From Flagellimonas nanhaiensis (GTDB lineage Bacteria; Bacteroidota; Bacteroidia; Flavobacteriales; Flavobacteriaceae): a DNA stretch of 64,000 bases. This document shows positions 10,438-18,724 of the stretch, piece after piece. Location: NCBI RefSeq assembly GCF_003382275.1, contig NZ_QTJX01000001.1, positions 1-64,000 of the forward strand. Reading direction: 5' to 3'. The notes beneath the pieces were generated by a model. That model had not been told where the DNA came from. It saw only the letters and a list, made by a program, of their open reading frames with translations, and did not search any database. Each line of letters opens with the position of its first letter. The first letter of the stretch is position 1. The translations under genes were made by a program, and so were the position numbers.

Positions 10438-11315
10438 TGTCGTTTTTAGATACGAGACACAAGAAAAAATCATTCACGCTTACCACACTAATTTTAAGCG
10501 CACTCCTTTTATTGCTTTTTTATATTGGGCTCACTTACCTAGATCCGCCCATTGAAAATGGCATAGCTGTCAATTTTGGAACCATGGATTATGGAAGTGG
10601 CGAAGTGCAGCCAAAGGAAAAAATCCGTTCGGAGCCCAAAGAGGTAGAAAGTCAACCCGTTGAGCAGGTTCAGCCACAAGAAACACAAGAAGAAACTGTT
10701 AAGGAGGAGCCAGTTGAAAAGGTTTTGACGAGTGAAACGGAAGAAAGCATAAAAATCAAACAACAACAAGAGGCCAAACGCAAGGCGGATGAGGCTGCCA
10801 AAAAGGCGAAAGCCGAAGCTGAACGTATTGAGCGGGAGAAAAAAGCGGCTGAAGAACAAAAAAGACAGGAGCAGGAAGCCAAGAAAAAAAGCTTGGACGC
10901 ACTAATTGGAGGAATTGGTAAATCTGATGGAACCGCAACTGGAAGCGAAGGGGATGACAATAAACCAGGTGATAAAGGGCAACCAGATGGGAATCCCTAT
11001 GCCCCAACATATTATGGAGCGCCTGGAGTGGGAGATGGTGGTTCAGGTTATGGACTGAGAGGCAGATCTTTGGTGAGCAAAGGAAAAGTACAGCAAGAAT
11101 GTAATGAAGAAGGAGTTGTTTGGGTGCGAATCACAGTCGATAGAAATGGTCGCGTAATAAAAGCTGAGCCTGGTGTAAAAGGAAGTACAAATACAGCTCA
11201 ATGTCTTTTGGAGCCTGCAAGGAAAACAGCACTTCTTCATAAATGGAACCTAGATTCCAATGCCCCGTCTCAACAGATTGGCTTTGTGGTGGTCAACTTT
11301 AAATTAGGACAATAG
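10437..11315 (+). CDS. TonB-like energy transducer protein
   Basis: This is the likely TonB partner of the ExbB/ExbD pair. The 292 residues contain an N-terminal basic stretch and a single membrane anchor (TTLILSALLLLLFYIGLTYL, about 16-35). A long periplasmic linker rich in Glu, Lys, Gln and Pro then runs to about residue 150 with coiled-coil character (KRKADEAAKKAKAEAERIER). A Gly-rich stretch and a C-terminal globular domain follow, with VWVRITVDRNGRVIKAEPG as in TonB C-terminal domains. It overlaps exbD by one base and its stop overlaps the GTG start of folC. TolA-like function is an alternative because of the linker composition. Confidence 0.85.
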   Translation: MSFLDTRHKKKSFTLTTLILSALLLLLFYIGLTYLDPPIENGIAVNFGTMDYGSGEVQPKEKIRSEPKEVESQPVEQVQPQETQEETVKEEPVEKVLTSETEESIKIKQQQEAKRKADEAAKKAKAEAERIEREKKAAEEQKRQEQEAKKKSLDALIGGIGKSDGTATGSEGDDNKPGDKGQPDGNPYAPTYYGAPGVGDGGSGYGLRGRSLVSKGKVQQECNEEGVVWVRITVDRNGRVIKAEPGVKGSTNTAQCLLEPARKTALLHKWNLDSNAPSQQIGFVVVNFKLGQ

Positions 11316-12526
11316 TGACCTACAACGAAACCCTGGAATGGATGTTTGCTCAACTTCCCATGTACCAACAGAAAGGGGAGGTTGCTTACAAGAATAAGTT
11401 GGATAATATTGTCAACTTTACCGAAATCCTTGGAAATCCTGAAAAGAAATTCAAAAGTATACATGTTGCAGGAACAAATGGAAAAGGTTCCAGTAGTCAT
11501 ATGTTGGCTTCCATACTTCAGGAGGCCGGTTTCAAGGTAGGACTCTATACTTCTCCACATTTAAAAGATTTTAGGGAGCGAATCAAAATCAATGGAAAGC
11601 CTGTTCCCAAGAAATTTGTAATCGAGTTTATAGCGCAACACAGACCATTTTTGGAATATCATAAACTATCCTTTTTTGAAATGACCGTTGGGATGGCGTT
11701 TGACTATTTTGCTAAGGAAAATATTGATATTGCCATAATTGAAGTGGGTCTGGGAGGCAGATTGGATTCAACCAATATTATTATGCCGGAAGTTAGTCTT
11801 ATCACCAATATTGGATTGGACCACACCCATATTCTAGGGGATTCTATTGAGAAGATTGCCATGGAAAAGGCAGGAATCATAAAACGAAATGTCCCTCTGG
11901 TAATCAGTGAGAGGCAGCGAGAAACAGAACTTATATTCACCCTTATCGCGCGCCAAAGACGGTCAAATATTGTTTTTTCCGATGAATTGGAGATTGCCGA
12001 TTATCCATCAGATTTGCTCGGGGATTATCAAAAGCAAAATATTAGAGGAGTTGTTGCCTGCTTAAGACAGCTCCAAGAATTTGAAGTAACGGAAAAGCAC
12101 ATAAAAAAAGGATTGAAAAATGTGGTATCCAACACGGGTATTTTGGGCAGATGGCAGATTTTACAAAGTAAACCGACGGTAATTTGTGACACTGCGCACA
12201 ATAAGGAAGGATTGTATTGGGTGTTGCAACAGCTCAAAAATCAGAAATATGAAAAGCTTCATTTGGTATTGGGATTTGTAAATGACAAAGAAATTGAAAA
12301 TTTGCTCGACCTTTTTCCAAAAGATGCGCAATACTATTTTGTGAAACCAAATGTGCCTAGGGGTATGGAGGTGGAGAAAATATTGGAAATGGCTTCTTTG
12401 CTTCATTTAAAAGGTTCTGGTTACAAATCGGTGAACAAGGGATTTAAGGATGCGCTGCACAATGCTAGCGGCAATGATTTGATTTTTGTTGGAGGAAGTA
12501 CATTTGTGGTTGCAGAAATCATATAA
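11315..12526 (+). CDS. folC: Bifunctional folylpolyglutamate synthase / dihydrofolate synthase
   Basis: This is a cytoplasmic ATP-dependent ligase that adds glutamate to dihydropteroate and extends the gamma-glutamate tail of folates. It is a Mur-ligase family enzyme of 403 residues, with the P-loop HVAGTNGKGSSSHMLASIL near residue 50, LYTSPHLKDFRERIKING next to it, the folate-site motif EVGLGGRLDSTNI near 140, and the C-terminal domain motif CDTAHNKEG near 290. The start is GTG at 11315, overlapping the TAG of the tonB-like gene by one base. No upstream alternative exists without deep overlap. The overlap ties folate polyglutamylation to the TonB energising operon. Confidence 0.93.
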   Translation: MTYNETLEWMFAQLPMYQQKGEVAYKNKLDNIVNFTEILGNPEKKFKSIHVAGTNGKGSSSHMLASILQEAGFKVGLYTSPHLKDFRERIKINGKPVPKKFVIEFIAQHRPFLEYHKLSFFEMTVGMAFDYFAKENIDIAIIEVGLGGRLDSTNIIMPEVSLITNIGLDHTHILGDSIEKIAMEKAGIIKRNVPLVISERQRETELIFTLIARQRRSNIVFSDELEIADYPSDLLGDYQKQNIRGVVACLRQLQEFEVTEKHIKKGLKNVVSNTGILGRWQILQSKPTVICDTAHNKEGLYWVLQQLKNQKYEKLHLVLGFVNDKEIENLLDLFPKDAQYYFVKPNVPRGMEVEKILEMASLLHLKGSGYKSVNKGFKDALHNASGNDLIFVGGSTFVVAEII

Positions 12527-12546
12527 CTTTTTTGTTCATATTCCTT

Positions 12547-12575
12547 TTTGTATGTAAAAAATGATGTTATATTTG
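12547..12575 (+). promoter_or_regulatory. Bacteroidota-type promoter of tRNA-Val(UAC)
   Basis: TTTG at 12547-12550 and TATATTTG at 12568-12575 match the TTG / TAnnTTTG promoter pair with a 17-base spacer. Transcription would start a few bases before the tRNA gene at 12588. Confidence 0.7.
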
Positions 12576-12587
12576 CACTCCGTTTTC

Positions 12588-12662
12588 GGGCGCGTAGCTC
12601 AGTTGGTTCAGAGCACCTGGTTTACACCCAGGGGGTCAGGGGTTCGAATCCCTTCGCGCCCA
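12588..12662 (+). tRNA. tRNA-Val (anticodon UAC)
   Basis: The cloverleaf is complete: acceptor stem GGGCGCG/CGCGCCC with discriminator A, D-arm GCTC...GAGC, anticodon stem CCTGG/CCAGG with loop TTTACAC (anticodon TAC at 12623-12625), and a T-arm with GGTTCGAATCC. The 3' CCA is not encoded. Confidence 0.97.
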
Positions 12663-12670
12663 CAGAGGTA

Positions 12671-12703
12671 AAAAGCTTCCAATTTATTGGAAGCTTTTTT
12701 CAT
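12671..12703 (+). terminator. Terminator after tRNA-Val
   Basis: A perfect 12-bp stem (12671-12682 with 12687-12698) with a TTTA loop is followed by T residues. The A-run on its 5' side means it could also work on the minus strand for the gene ending at 12803. Confidence 0.85.
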
Positions 12704-12802
12704 TTTAAAACCCTCCTGTTTGATGGAAGGAAGTGCTTTCAAAATAATTAATGCATGAAACTGAGGGATTCCAAGGCATAGTAGGACACAATGTCTGATT
12801 GC

Positions 12803-13768
12803 TTATTCCTGTAGCTTGGATAGCCATCTAATGGAGTTCAAAAATAGCCCTGCATTATCACATTCGGGGTCATGAATAGTTACTGGAATTTTCTCACCAT
12901 CAATAAGTAGATTCAAACTTCTAAAAATACCTTGGTCAGTGCAGACTATTACCCTTCCAGCACCGAAATTAAACCCTATCATTCCCGCGTAAGCATCTGA
13001 GCCTTCTTCAATATCCATGCTCCTATCACTCGTTGGTGAGAAATTGATTGTATTCTTTGGAAAGGAAAGGATATTATCTTCTGGGTTTCTAAATATGGCC
13101 GCACCACACAGGAATTTAACGGTCTCAGGAAGAGTTTTTTCGGAAAGTCTTGAGGTCAGCACAGGGTGATTCGTATTGATCAAATCATTCTTTTTGGTCA
13201 TTATGAAGTGACTGCATAAACCACATTTGTGTCCAGGGAAATTGGGATGATAAGCGTAGCCGTCCCTAAACTTAATACTAAAAGCTTCCAACAAGGGTAA
13301 CGCCCCACTTCCTCCAGGGAAGTGGCTCAAGAACAAAAACAGGCTACCTCCGTTATACACATATTTTGTTATGTCCGTAACCTCTTCATTATGCAATGGT
13401 GATTTGTACATAACTTCCTTTTTTCCAGTCCCGGTTAGTTCAATTTTATCATTGGGCATGCCATGAATAACTAAAATGTCAGGTTTATTTTTATTCAGGT
13501 TTGTTGAATCCAGTTTCTGACCAGTGAACTCAACTGTAAAACCATCCTCTTCCATAATACGGAGCATTTCACGGGCAGTATCTTTTCCATAGGGAAGGGA
13601 ATAGATGGTATTGTGCGATTCATCTATCAATATTTTTTTACTGTGCGTTCCTTTTAATGCTTCAAAAGCATAATTGTAAATAGTATCAAATTCGGCTTCC
13701 ACCGTTCCTTGGGCATGGGAGAGGGCACAGATTAAAATAGTTAGCAACGCTACAAAGTATTTTCTCAT
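12803..13768 (-). CDS. Secreted protein with a glutamine amidotransferase-like fold, function unknown
   Basis: The 321-residue product has a Sec signal peptide (FVALLTILICALSHAQ, cleavage near 20), so it is probably periplasmic. The body alternates strand and helix: KKILIDESHNTIYSL near 45, DILVIHGMPND near 98, a Gly-rich turn GGSLFLFLSHFPGGSGALP near 140, and a final GFNFGAGRVIVCTDQGIFR near 270. This layout resembles class I glutamine amidotransferase-like (ThuA / DUF4350 / IFT52 GIFT) domains, but I see no catalytic Cys-His pair of the usual type, so I assign no activity. It lies 78 bases downstream of the LytTR response regulator on the same strand and may belong to that unit. Confidence 0.6.
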   Translation of the reverse strand: MRKYFVALLTILICALSHAQGTVEAEFDTIYNYAFEALKGTHSKKILIDESHNTIYSLPYGKDTAREMLRIMEEDGFTVEFTGQKLDSTNLNKNKPDILVIHGMPNDKIELTGTGKKEVMYKSPLHNEEVTDITKYVYNGGSLFLFLSHFPGGSGALPLLEAFSIKFRDGYAYHPNFPGHKCGLCSHFIMTKKNDLINTNHPVLTSRLSEKTLPETVKFLCGAAIFRNPEDNILSFPKNTINFSPTSDRSMDIEEGSDAYAGMIGFNFGAGRVIVCTDQGIFRSLNLLIDGEKIPVTIHDPECDNAGLFLNSIRWLSKLQE

Positions 13769-13846
13769 TTCTTCATTATTTATGTCTATGATTTATGGTC
13801 TATGTTAACTCAAATTATGTTCAAGGAAAGACTTTTACAAAGTGGC

Positions 13847-14551
13847 CTAAATCCGCTCGAAAAAATCCTTTTTATATCTCCTTCCAATGGGGATCTTGTA
13901 CTTGTCAATATGTATGTGATTGTGTTCAACCTTGACTATTTTTTCCAACGATACAATGAATGACTGATGTACTCTACAAAATTTGGTTGGGTCTAAATAA
14001 GTAAAGGCATCTTTCATATTGATTCTAGATGAAATCTGTTGCTCTTTGGTCATAAACAACATATTGTTGCCCAATTTTTCTAGATACAGAATATCTTGAG
14101 TGGGAATCAAGTATATGGCATTTTCGCTTTTTATTTTTATTGAACTGGGTGAATTGATTAGCTCTACTTGCTCTTTTACAACGTTCCCTTGCTGAATTTT
14201 TTTCTTTGCTTTTACGCAGGCTTTTAAAAATCGTTCGTATTCAATGGGCTTCAATAAATAGTCCACGACGTCCATGTCAAAACCTTCAACGGCAAATTCC
14301 GAGTAAGCGGTGGTAAAAACGAACTTCATATTATCAAACATCTTTGCCACGGAAATACCAGATAGTTCACTCATGTTGATATCGGTAAAAACCAAATCGA
14401 TACTGTTTGTGTTTATATAATCAATGGCCTCAACAGGATTGGTGAATCCCTCACAAAAATTGATGAATGAAGTGCGTTTACAGTAATCTTTCAGCAGCTC
14501 AACTGCTCTAAATTCATCATCGATAACAATAACATTTATAGGGTCATTCAT
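13847..14551 (-). CDS. LytTR-family response regulator
   Basis: This is a cytoplasmic transcription factor with an N-terminal receiver domain and a C-terminal LytTR DNA-binding domain. In 234 residues the receiver shows the acidic pair D11/D12 (VIDDEF), the phospho-acceptor D57 (DLVFTDINM) and the conserved Lys in DYLLKPIEYERF near 103. The LytTR domain (about 135-234) has the typical DILYLEKLGNNM, FCRVHQSFIVSLEKI and IPIGRRYKKDF segments. The start overlaps the kinase gene by 8 bases, so the pair is translated together. It presumably receives phosphate from the adjacent sensor. Target genes are not known. Confidence 0.93.
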   Translation of the reverse strand: MNDPINVIVIDDEFRAVELLKDYCKRTSFINFCEGFTNPVEAIDYINTNSIDLVFTDINMSELSGISVAKMFDNMKFVFTTAYSEFAVEGFDMDVVDYLLKPIEYERFLKACVKAKKKIQQGNVVKEQVELINSPSSIKIKSENAIYLIPTQDILYLEKLGNNMLFMTKEQQISSRINMKDAFTYLDPTKFCRVHQSFIVSLEKIVKVEHNHIHIDKYKIPIGRRYKKDFFERI

Positions 14552-15584
14552 TAAGTTCCAGTTTTAATGTTGATTTAAAGGACCTCTCACTTCTTTCAAT
14601 TGAAAACTCATGTTTTTTGTGATAGAGTAATTCTAGTCTTCTTTTTAAGTTCTTAATTCCTATACCACCTATTTTTTTGAGTTGTGTTTCCTGATTTTGA
14701 GGATAGCAAGAATTTTCTACCACTAGTTTCAAACAGTTTTTATCATCAATATCGATTTTGATTTTGATAAAAGGGTCTTCGTGATTCATTGAGTTGTGCT
14801 TGAAGGCATTTTCAACTATTGGGATCAATATCAAAGGGGCAATTTTAAAGTTTGATGTCTCACCTACCATCTCATAATCTATTTTCAACACGTTTGAATC
14901 AAATTTAAGCATGCTCATATTTATATAACTTTTCAGAAAAAACAGCTCTTTCTCCAATGACACCATGGGTTGATTTGACTCATAGAGAGAATATCTTAAA
15001 ACTTTGGTTAGGTCGGCAAGGTATTTGGCAACCTCAGGATCTTGATTCTTTTGGGCAACGGAATAGATGTTATTGATGGTATTGAATAGAAAGTGGGGAT
15101 TAAGCTGAGATTTTAAAAAGATCAATTCGTTTACCGTTTGCTCCTGAATAATTTTTTTTTGCTTGCTTTCGGTCAGAATGAAATCTTTTGCAAAAACATA
15201 AACCACTGAGAAAAGTAGAAAGACAAAATTGATTGTGGTGTATTGCTTAAAAAGTAATTCAATGACCATGATCCCTGGTCTAAAATAATAATACTCAACA
15301 ATCGCGATAACCATAAAAGCGGCTATCAGGCCTAGGACATAGTGAAGGTATTTTCTTTGCTTGAAGAAAAGTGGATAGAGCACTAAAATATTAAAATAAA
15401 AAATCATTGCACTCATTAGGTACACCAACCAGTGATGTGCATCAATTTGACGTTTGTTGCCACTACCATATTGTTCCACAACCTTCATGGAGCTATCAGA
15501 GTTCTGCAACAGAACAAACAGCCCTAACCAGAAAATAATATGGGCAATAGGTTCTATGTACAAATTGAGAGGAGCTTTTCTCAT
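14544..15584 (-). CDS. Sensor histidine kinase, LytS/YehU type (His_kinase family)
   Basis: This is a membrane sensor kinase paired with the downstream LytTR regulator. The 346 residues begin with four hydrophobic segments (about 12-26, 52-72, 82-100 and 118-134). A short coiled linker and a His_kinase domain follow, with phospho-His H164 in LKSQLNPHFLFNTINNI. The C-terminal ATPase domain has the N-box PIVENAFKHN near 255 and the G-box GGIGIKNLKRRLELLY near 315. No large extracellular sensor domain is present, so the signal is likely sensed within or near the membrane. It is divergent from the small secreted protein at 15789. Confidence 0.93.
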   Translation of the reverse strand: MRKAPLNLYIEPIAHIIFWLGLFVLLQNSDSSMKVVEQYGSGNKRQIDAHHWLVYLMSAMIFYFNILVLYPLFFKQRKYLHYVLGLIAAFMVIAIVEYYYFRPGIMVIELLFKQYTTINFVFLLFSVVYVFAKDFILTESKQKKIIQEQTVNELIFLKSQLNPHFLFNTINNIYSVAQKNQDPEVAKYLADLTKVLRYSLYESNQPMVSLEKELFFLKSYINMSMLKFDSNVLKIDYEMVGETSNFKIAPLILIPIVENAFKHNSMNHEDPFIKIKIDIDDKNCLKLVVENSCYPQNQETQLKKIGGIGIKNLKRRLELLYHKKHEFSIERSERSFKSTLKLELNE

Positions 15585-15635
15585 AGATTAAAAATAAACT
15601 TAATGAATATTTACAATCCTTTTTTTAAATGTTCG

Positions 15636-15767
15636 CCCCATTATGGGCCGTAAACAACCAATTCTTGCAATTTTAGCTCAAATCACAGTTATCATGCTTA
15701 TGCAACCATAATTGATTTATTCATAACACCTCTTTGATTTTGCTTGAAGAACACAAGATGTTTACGG
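15636..15767. repeat. Inverted repeats in the kinase/peptidase divergent promoter region
   Basis: The 204-base gap between the kinase and the gene at 15789 holds a short palindrome, CCCATTATGGG (15637-15647), next to CCGTAAACA (15648-15656). The exact inverse TGTTTACGG lies at 15759-15767. The 9-base arms 110 bases apart, each close to one of the divergent genes, could be paired sites for the LytTR regulator, but I cannot confirm this. Confidence 0.3.
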
Positions 15768-15788
15768 AACAAATCAAAAAAACGAATC

Positions 15789-16235
15789 ATGTCAAAAGAA
15801 TATCAAATTACAAAGGCGTTTTTGCTTTCCGTTATGTTTTTTACTATAGCCATAGGCTTCAGCCAAGAGGAAAAAAAGACGGTGGAAGTGCTTAAAGTGA
15901 TGAAGCTGTCCGAGGACAAATTGGATGATTATATTGGGGAGTATAGTATCAATGACTCAAACAATTTGAGAATTGAGGTCAATGCTCAAAATGGGAGACT
16001 GGCCATCATACTTCCTAAAGAGGATGTTGAAGAAAACGGGGAAAGGTATACAGTTTTGGAAAAGCTGACCTTGGTGGCGCAATATCCCGATAAGTTTTTT
16101 GTGGAAAACAATCCATTTCTCAAAGTTCATTTTACAAGAAGTAGAAAAACCAATAGGATAATAAGCCTCTTGTTCAATGCTAACAAAGTGGAAGAACGAG
16201 ATGTTTTAAGGGCAAAAAAGGTCTATCATGAATAA
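15789..16235 (+). CDS. Small secreted protein with DUF3471-like domain
   Basis: ATG at 15789 was preferred to an upstream TTG because it places a good signal peptide at the N-terminus (AFLLSVMFFTIAIGFSQ). The mature part is about 120 residues. Its LDDYIGEYSINDSNNLRIEV stretch, followed by beta-strand-like segments, resembles the small DUF3471 beta-barrel domain often found at the C-terminus of secreted serine hydrolases or as a free protein. Its last 8 bases overlap the M28 peptidase gene, so the two are co-translated and may act together in the periplasm. The function is unknown. Confidence 0.65.
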   Translation: MSKEYQITKAFLLSVMFFTIAIGFSQEEKKTVEVLKVMKLSEDKLDDYIGEYSINDSNNLRIEVNAQNGRLAIILPKEDVEENGERYTVLEKLTLVAQYPDKFFVENNPFLKVHFTRSRKTNRIISLLFNANKVEERDVLRAKKVYHE

Positions 16236-17670
16236 GGGAAGCGTGGTTTTTGTTTGCCTAATTCTTATCCTTTTATTGGGATGCAAGGCATCTGGTCAAC
16301 TAAAGTTTTCTGAGGGTATTGATGGTGAGGAGCTAAAGGAAATGGTCAGTTATCTGGCCTCAAAAGAGCTAAAGGGAAGAAAAACCGGGGAAATTGGCCA
16401 ATTCAAGGCTGCGCAATACATTAGTGACGAGTTTAAGAAATTGGGGCTTAGTTCGTTTGAAACATCAGATACCTATTATCAAGAATTCAGTTTAGTGCAA
16501 TCTGCACCGGATTTTGTCTCCTTAACAATTTCATCAACAGACCTTATTCACGAAAAAGACTTTCTGTATATCGGAGAGCACAATATGAGTGAAGAAAAAG
16601 ATGCCAGAATCCATTATGTTGATCTTGAAAGTGGGCTTCCATGGGAGAGAGATGTGCTTAACAAAGTAGTTTTGGTATATCCTGAAGACGGCCATTCTTC
16701 CATAAGCTCAATATCACAAAGATTCAGTAATCAATTGGTCGTTGTTATTGTTGATGAATCGTTGAAAGAATTTCGGAAAAACTTTTCATCAGAATTAAAT
16801 CGCAAAACCCATCTAAAAAAGTCAGATGAAATTACATCGCCAGGAATCATGGTAATCAATTCTGATGTGGCTTCCATCGTATTTGATTTCCCTATTGAGG
16901 ATTTAAAAAAGTTCGGCATTCAAGACCCCAATAAACGATATGCTACTAACATTAAATACTTTATAAAGCGAAAAGAACAAGTTTTGAAAACCCAAAATGT
17001 TATTGGTCTTTTGGAAGGATCAGAGCAAAAGCACGAGTATGTTGTAATATCCGCACATTATGATCATGAAGGGGAGATTAATGGTGCAATATTCCAAGGG
17101 GCTGACGACAATGCTTCTGGAGTAGCAGCATTGTTGGACATTGCGGAGTCTTTTGTTGTGGCAAAAAACTCAAGATTTCCTCCAAAAAAATCGATAATTT
17201 TCGCAGCATTTACAGCAGAAGAACAAGGCTTGTTTGGATCGGACCATTTCGTTAACAATTTGACCTTTCCAGATATCAACATAGTGGCAAATCTAAATAT
17301 GGATATGATTGGACGAATAGCTCCAGAGTACGATGACTACGGCAATTATGTATATCTATTGGGGGAGGACAAGCTCTCGGATGATTTGAAAAGGTTGGCG
17401 AAAATTGTAAACGACCAATATATAGGTTTGGATTTGGATTTCAACCAAGATGGGATATATCCTGAGAATTACATTAAACTTTCGGATCAGTGGAGCTTTG
17501 CAAAGAAAGAAATTCCGGTGCTGTTCTATTTTGGAGGACTACATGATGACTACCATCTTCCATCAGATACCCCTGAAAAGATAGATTATGGTATTTTGGA
17601 GAAACGGGCCAAGCTCGTCTTTCATACCGCTTACCATTTAAGTCATGCATTGGAATCTGCAATGGATTGA
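16228..17670 (+). CDS. M28 family zinc aminopeptidase, lipoprotein
   Basis: This is a periplasmic, lipid-anchored di-zinc peptidase. The lipobox LILLLGC puts the acylated Cys near residue 19. The N-terminal region is accessory, with a protease-associated-like insertion at about 85-240. The catalytic M28 domain follows with all metal ligands visible: His in SAHYDHEG, bridging Asp in GADDNASGVAAL, the catalytic and metal Glu pair in FTAEEQGLFGSDH, Asp in NLNMDMIGR, and His in DDYHLPSDTPEKIDY. The 480-residue length fits the family. It overlaps the preceding small secreted protein gene by 8 bases. The substrate is not predictable beyond N-terminal peptide trimming. Confidence 0.9.
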   Translation: MNKGSVVFVCLILILLLGCKASGQLKFSEGIDGEELKEMVSYLASKELKGRKTGEIGQFKAAQYISDEFKKLGLSSFETSDTYYQEFSLVQSAPDFVSLTISSTDLIHEKDFLYIGEHNMSEEKDARIHYVDLESGLPWERDVLNKVVLVYPEDGHSSISSISQRFSNQLVVVIVDESLKEFRKNFSSELNRKTHLKKSDEITSPGIMVINSDVASIVFDFPIEDLKKFGIQDPNKRYATNIKYFIKRKEQVLKTQNVIGLLEGSEQKHEYVVISAHYDHEGEINGAIFQGADDNASGVAALLDIAESFVVAKNSRFPPKKSIIFAAFTAEEQGLFGSDHFVNNLTFPDINIVANLNMDMIGRIAPEYDDYGNYVYLLGEDKLSDDLKRLAKIVNDQYIGLDLDFNQDGIYPENYIKLSDQWSFAKKEIPVLFYFGGLHDDYHLPSDTPEKIDYGILEKRAKLVFHTAYHLSHALESAMD

Positions 17671-17728
17671 TAAACAGTTTTTTTGAGCTTTGATATTAAG
17701 TTCTAAAGGTGTGTTAATCCATATTCCA

Positions 17729-17773
17729 TATGATTTAAATCATGCTTTTTTATAAGGCCCCATTTTAATTTCG
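17729..17773 (+). promoter_or_regulatory. nadAB promoter with FNR/DNR-like palindrome
   Basis: TATGATTTAAATCATG at 17729-17744 contains a perfect 14-base palindrome (17730-17743) with TGAT-N4-ATCA half-sites. After 22 bases comes TAATTTCG (17766-17773), a near match to the TAnnTTTG -7 element. The same 16 bases with the same 22-base gap occur upstream of the nos operon (20824-20868). The inferred position is about -41 relative to transcription start, as for class II activation by CRP/FNR proteins. Confidence 0.65.
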
Positions 17774-17793
17774 CGCCAAGCAGGACTAGTGGC

Positions 17794-18723
17794 ATGATGG
17801 ATTTGAAAAGTAAAATTAAAGACCTAAAGGAAAAAAAGAATGCGGTGATTCTGGCACATTATTACCAGGTTCCCGAAATTCAGGAAGTAGCGGATTATAT
17901 CGGGGACAGCTTAGGATTATCGCAAAAAGCGGCAGAGACCGAGGCCGATATCATCGTGTTTGCCGGAGTGCATTTTATGGCAGAAACTGCAAAAATCCTG
18001 AATCCATCAAAAAAAGTGCTGCTACCGGACCTAGAAGCAGGGTGTTCCCTTGCAGAATCTTGTCCGCCCAGAAATTTCAAAAAATTTATTGAGTCCCGCC
18101 CTGGCCATACTGTAGTCACCTATGTAAATTGTAGTGCAGAGGTGAAAGCCTTGACCGATATCGTGTGTACATCTTCCAATGCCATTAAAGTAGTGGAATC
18201 CATCCCAAAAGAGCGTCCTATAATTTTTGCTCCTGATAAAAATTTAGGGAGGTATATTATGCAAAAAACCGGTAGGGAAATGGTATTGTGGGATGGAAGC
18301 TGTGTTGTCCACGAAGCATTTTCAATTGAGAAGTTATTGGAAGTGCACAACGAGCATCCAGATGCCAAGATTATCGCCCATCCAGAATCAGAAGAACACA
18401 TTTTGAAGAGCGCCACTTTTATTGGCTCAACTTCAGAAATGATAGCATTTGTAAAGAAATATCAAGGAGACAAGTTCATTGTTGCCACAGAGGCCGGGAT
18501 ATTGCACCAGATGCAAAAGGAGGTCCCTTCGGCCAAGCTTATTCCCGCACCGGCAATTGAAGATAACACCTGTGCTTGCAGTGAATGTGCCTTTATGAAA
18601 AGGAACACATTGCAAAAGCTTTATGATTGCTTGTTGAACGAGAATCCAAGTGTTGAGGTGGAGCGTCATATCCGGGAAAAAGCCCTTATTCCCATAGAAC
18701 GGATGCTCGAACTATCAAAATAG
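17794..18723 (+). CDS. nadA: Quinolinate synthase
   Basis: NadA condenses iminoaspartate with dihydroxyacetone phosphate to quinolinate, the second step of de novo NAD synthesis, using an oxygen-sensitive 4Fe-4S cluster. The 309-residue protein has the three-fold pseudo-repeat of the short NadA form, with likely cluster ligands at C84 ([10 protein letters not shown]), C170 ([11 protein letters not shown]) and the C260-C265 group ([16 protein letters not shown]). ATGATG at the start leaves one codon of doubt. The TAG stop is one base before nadB, so the genes form an operon. The promoter shares its palindrome with the nos operon. Confidence 0.95.
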   Translation: MMDLKSKIKDLKEKKNAVILAHYYQVPEIQEVADYIGDSLGLSQKAAETEADIIVFAGVHFMAETAKILNPSKKVLLPDLEAGCSLAESCPPRNFKKFIESRPGHTVVTYVNCSAEVKALTDIVCTSSNAIKVVESIPKERPIIFAPDKNLGRYIMQKTGREMVLWDGSCVVHEAFSIEKLLEVHNEHPDAKIIAHPESEEHILKSATFIGSTSEMIAFVKKYQGDKFIVATEAGILHQMQKEVPSAKLIPAPAIEDNTCACSECAFMKRNTLQKLYDCLLNENPSVEVERHIREKALIPIERMLELSK

Positions 18724-18724
18724 A

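Noticed and set aside
12548-12751. A 67-residue plus-strand frame
   Set aside because: It is the read-through of the tRNA-Val gene and its terminator.
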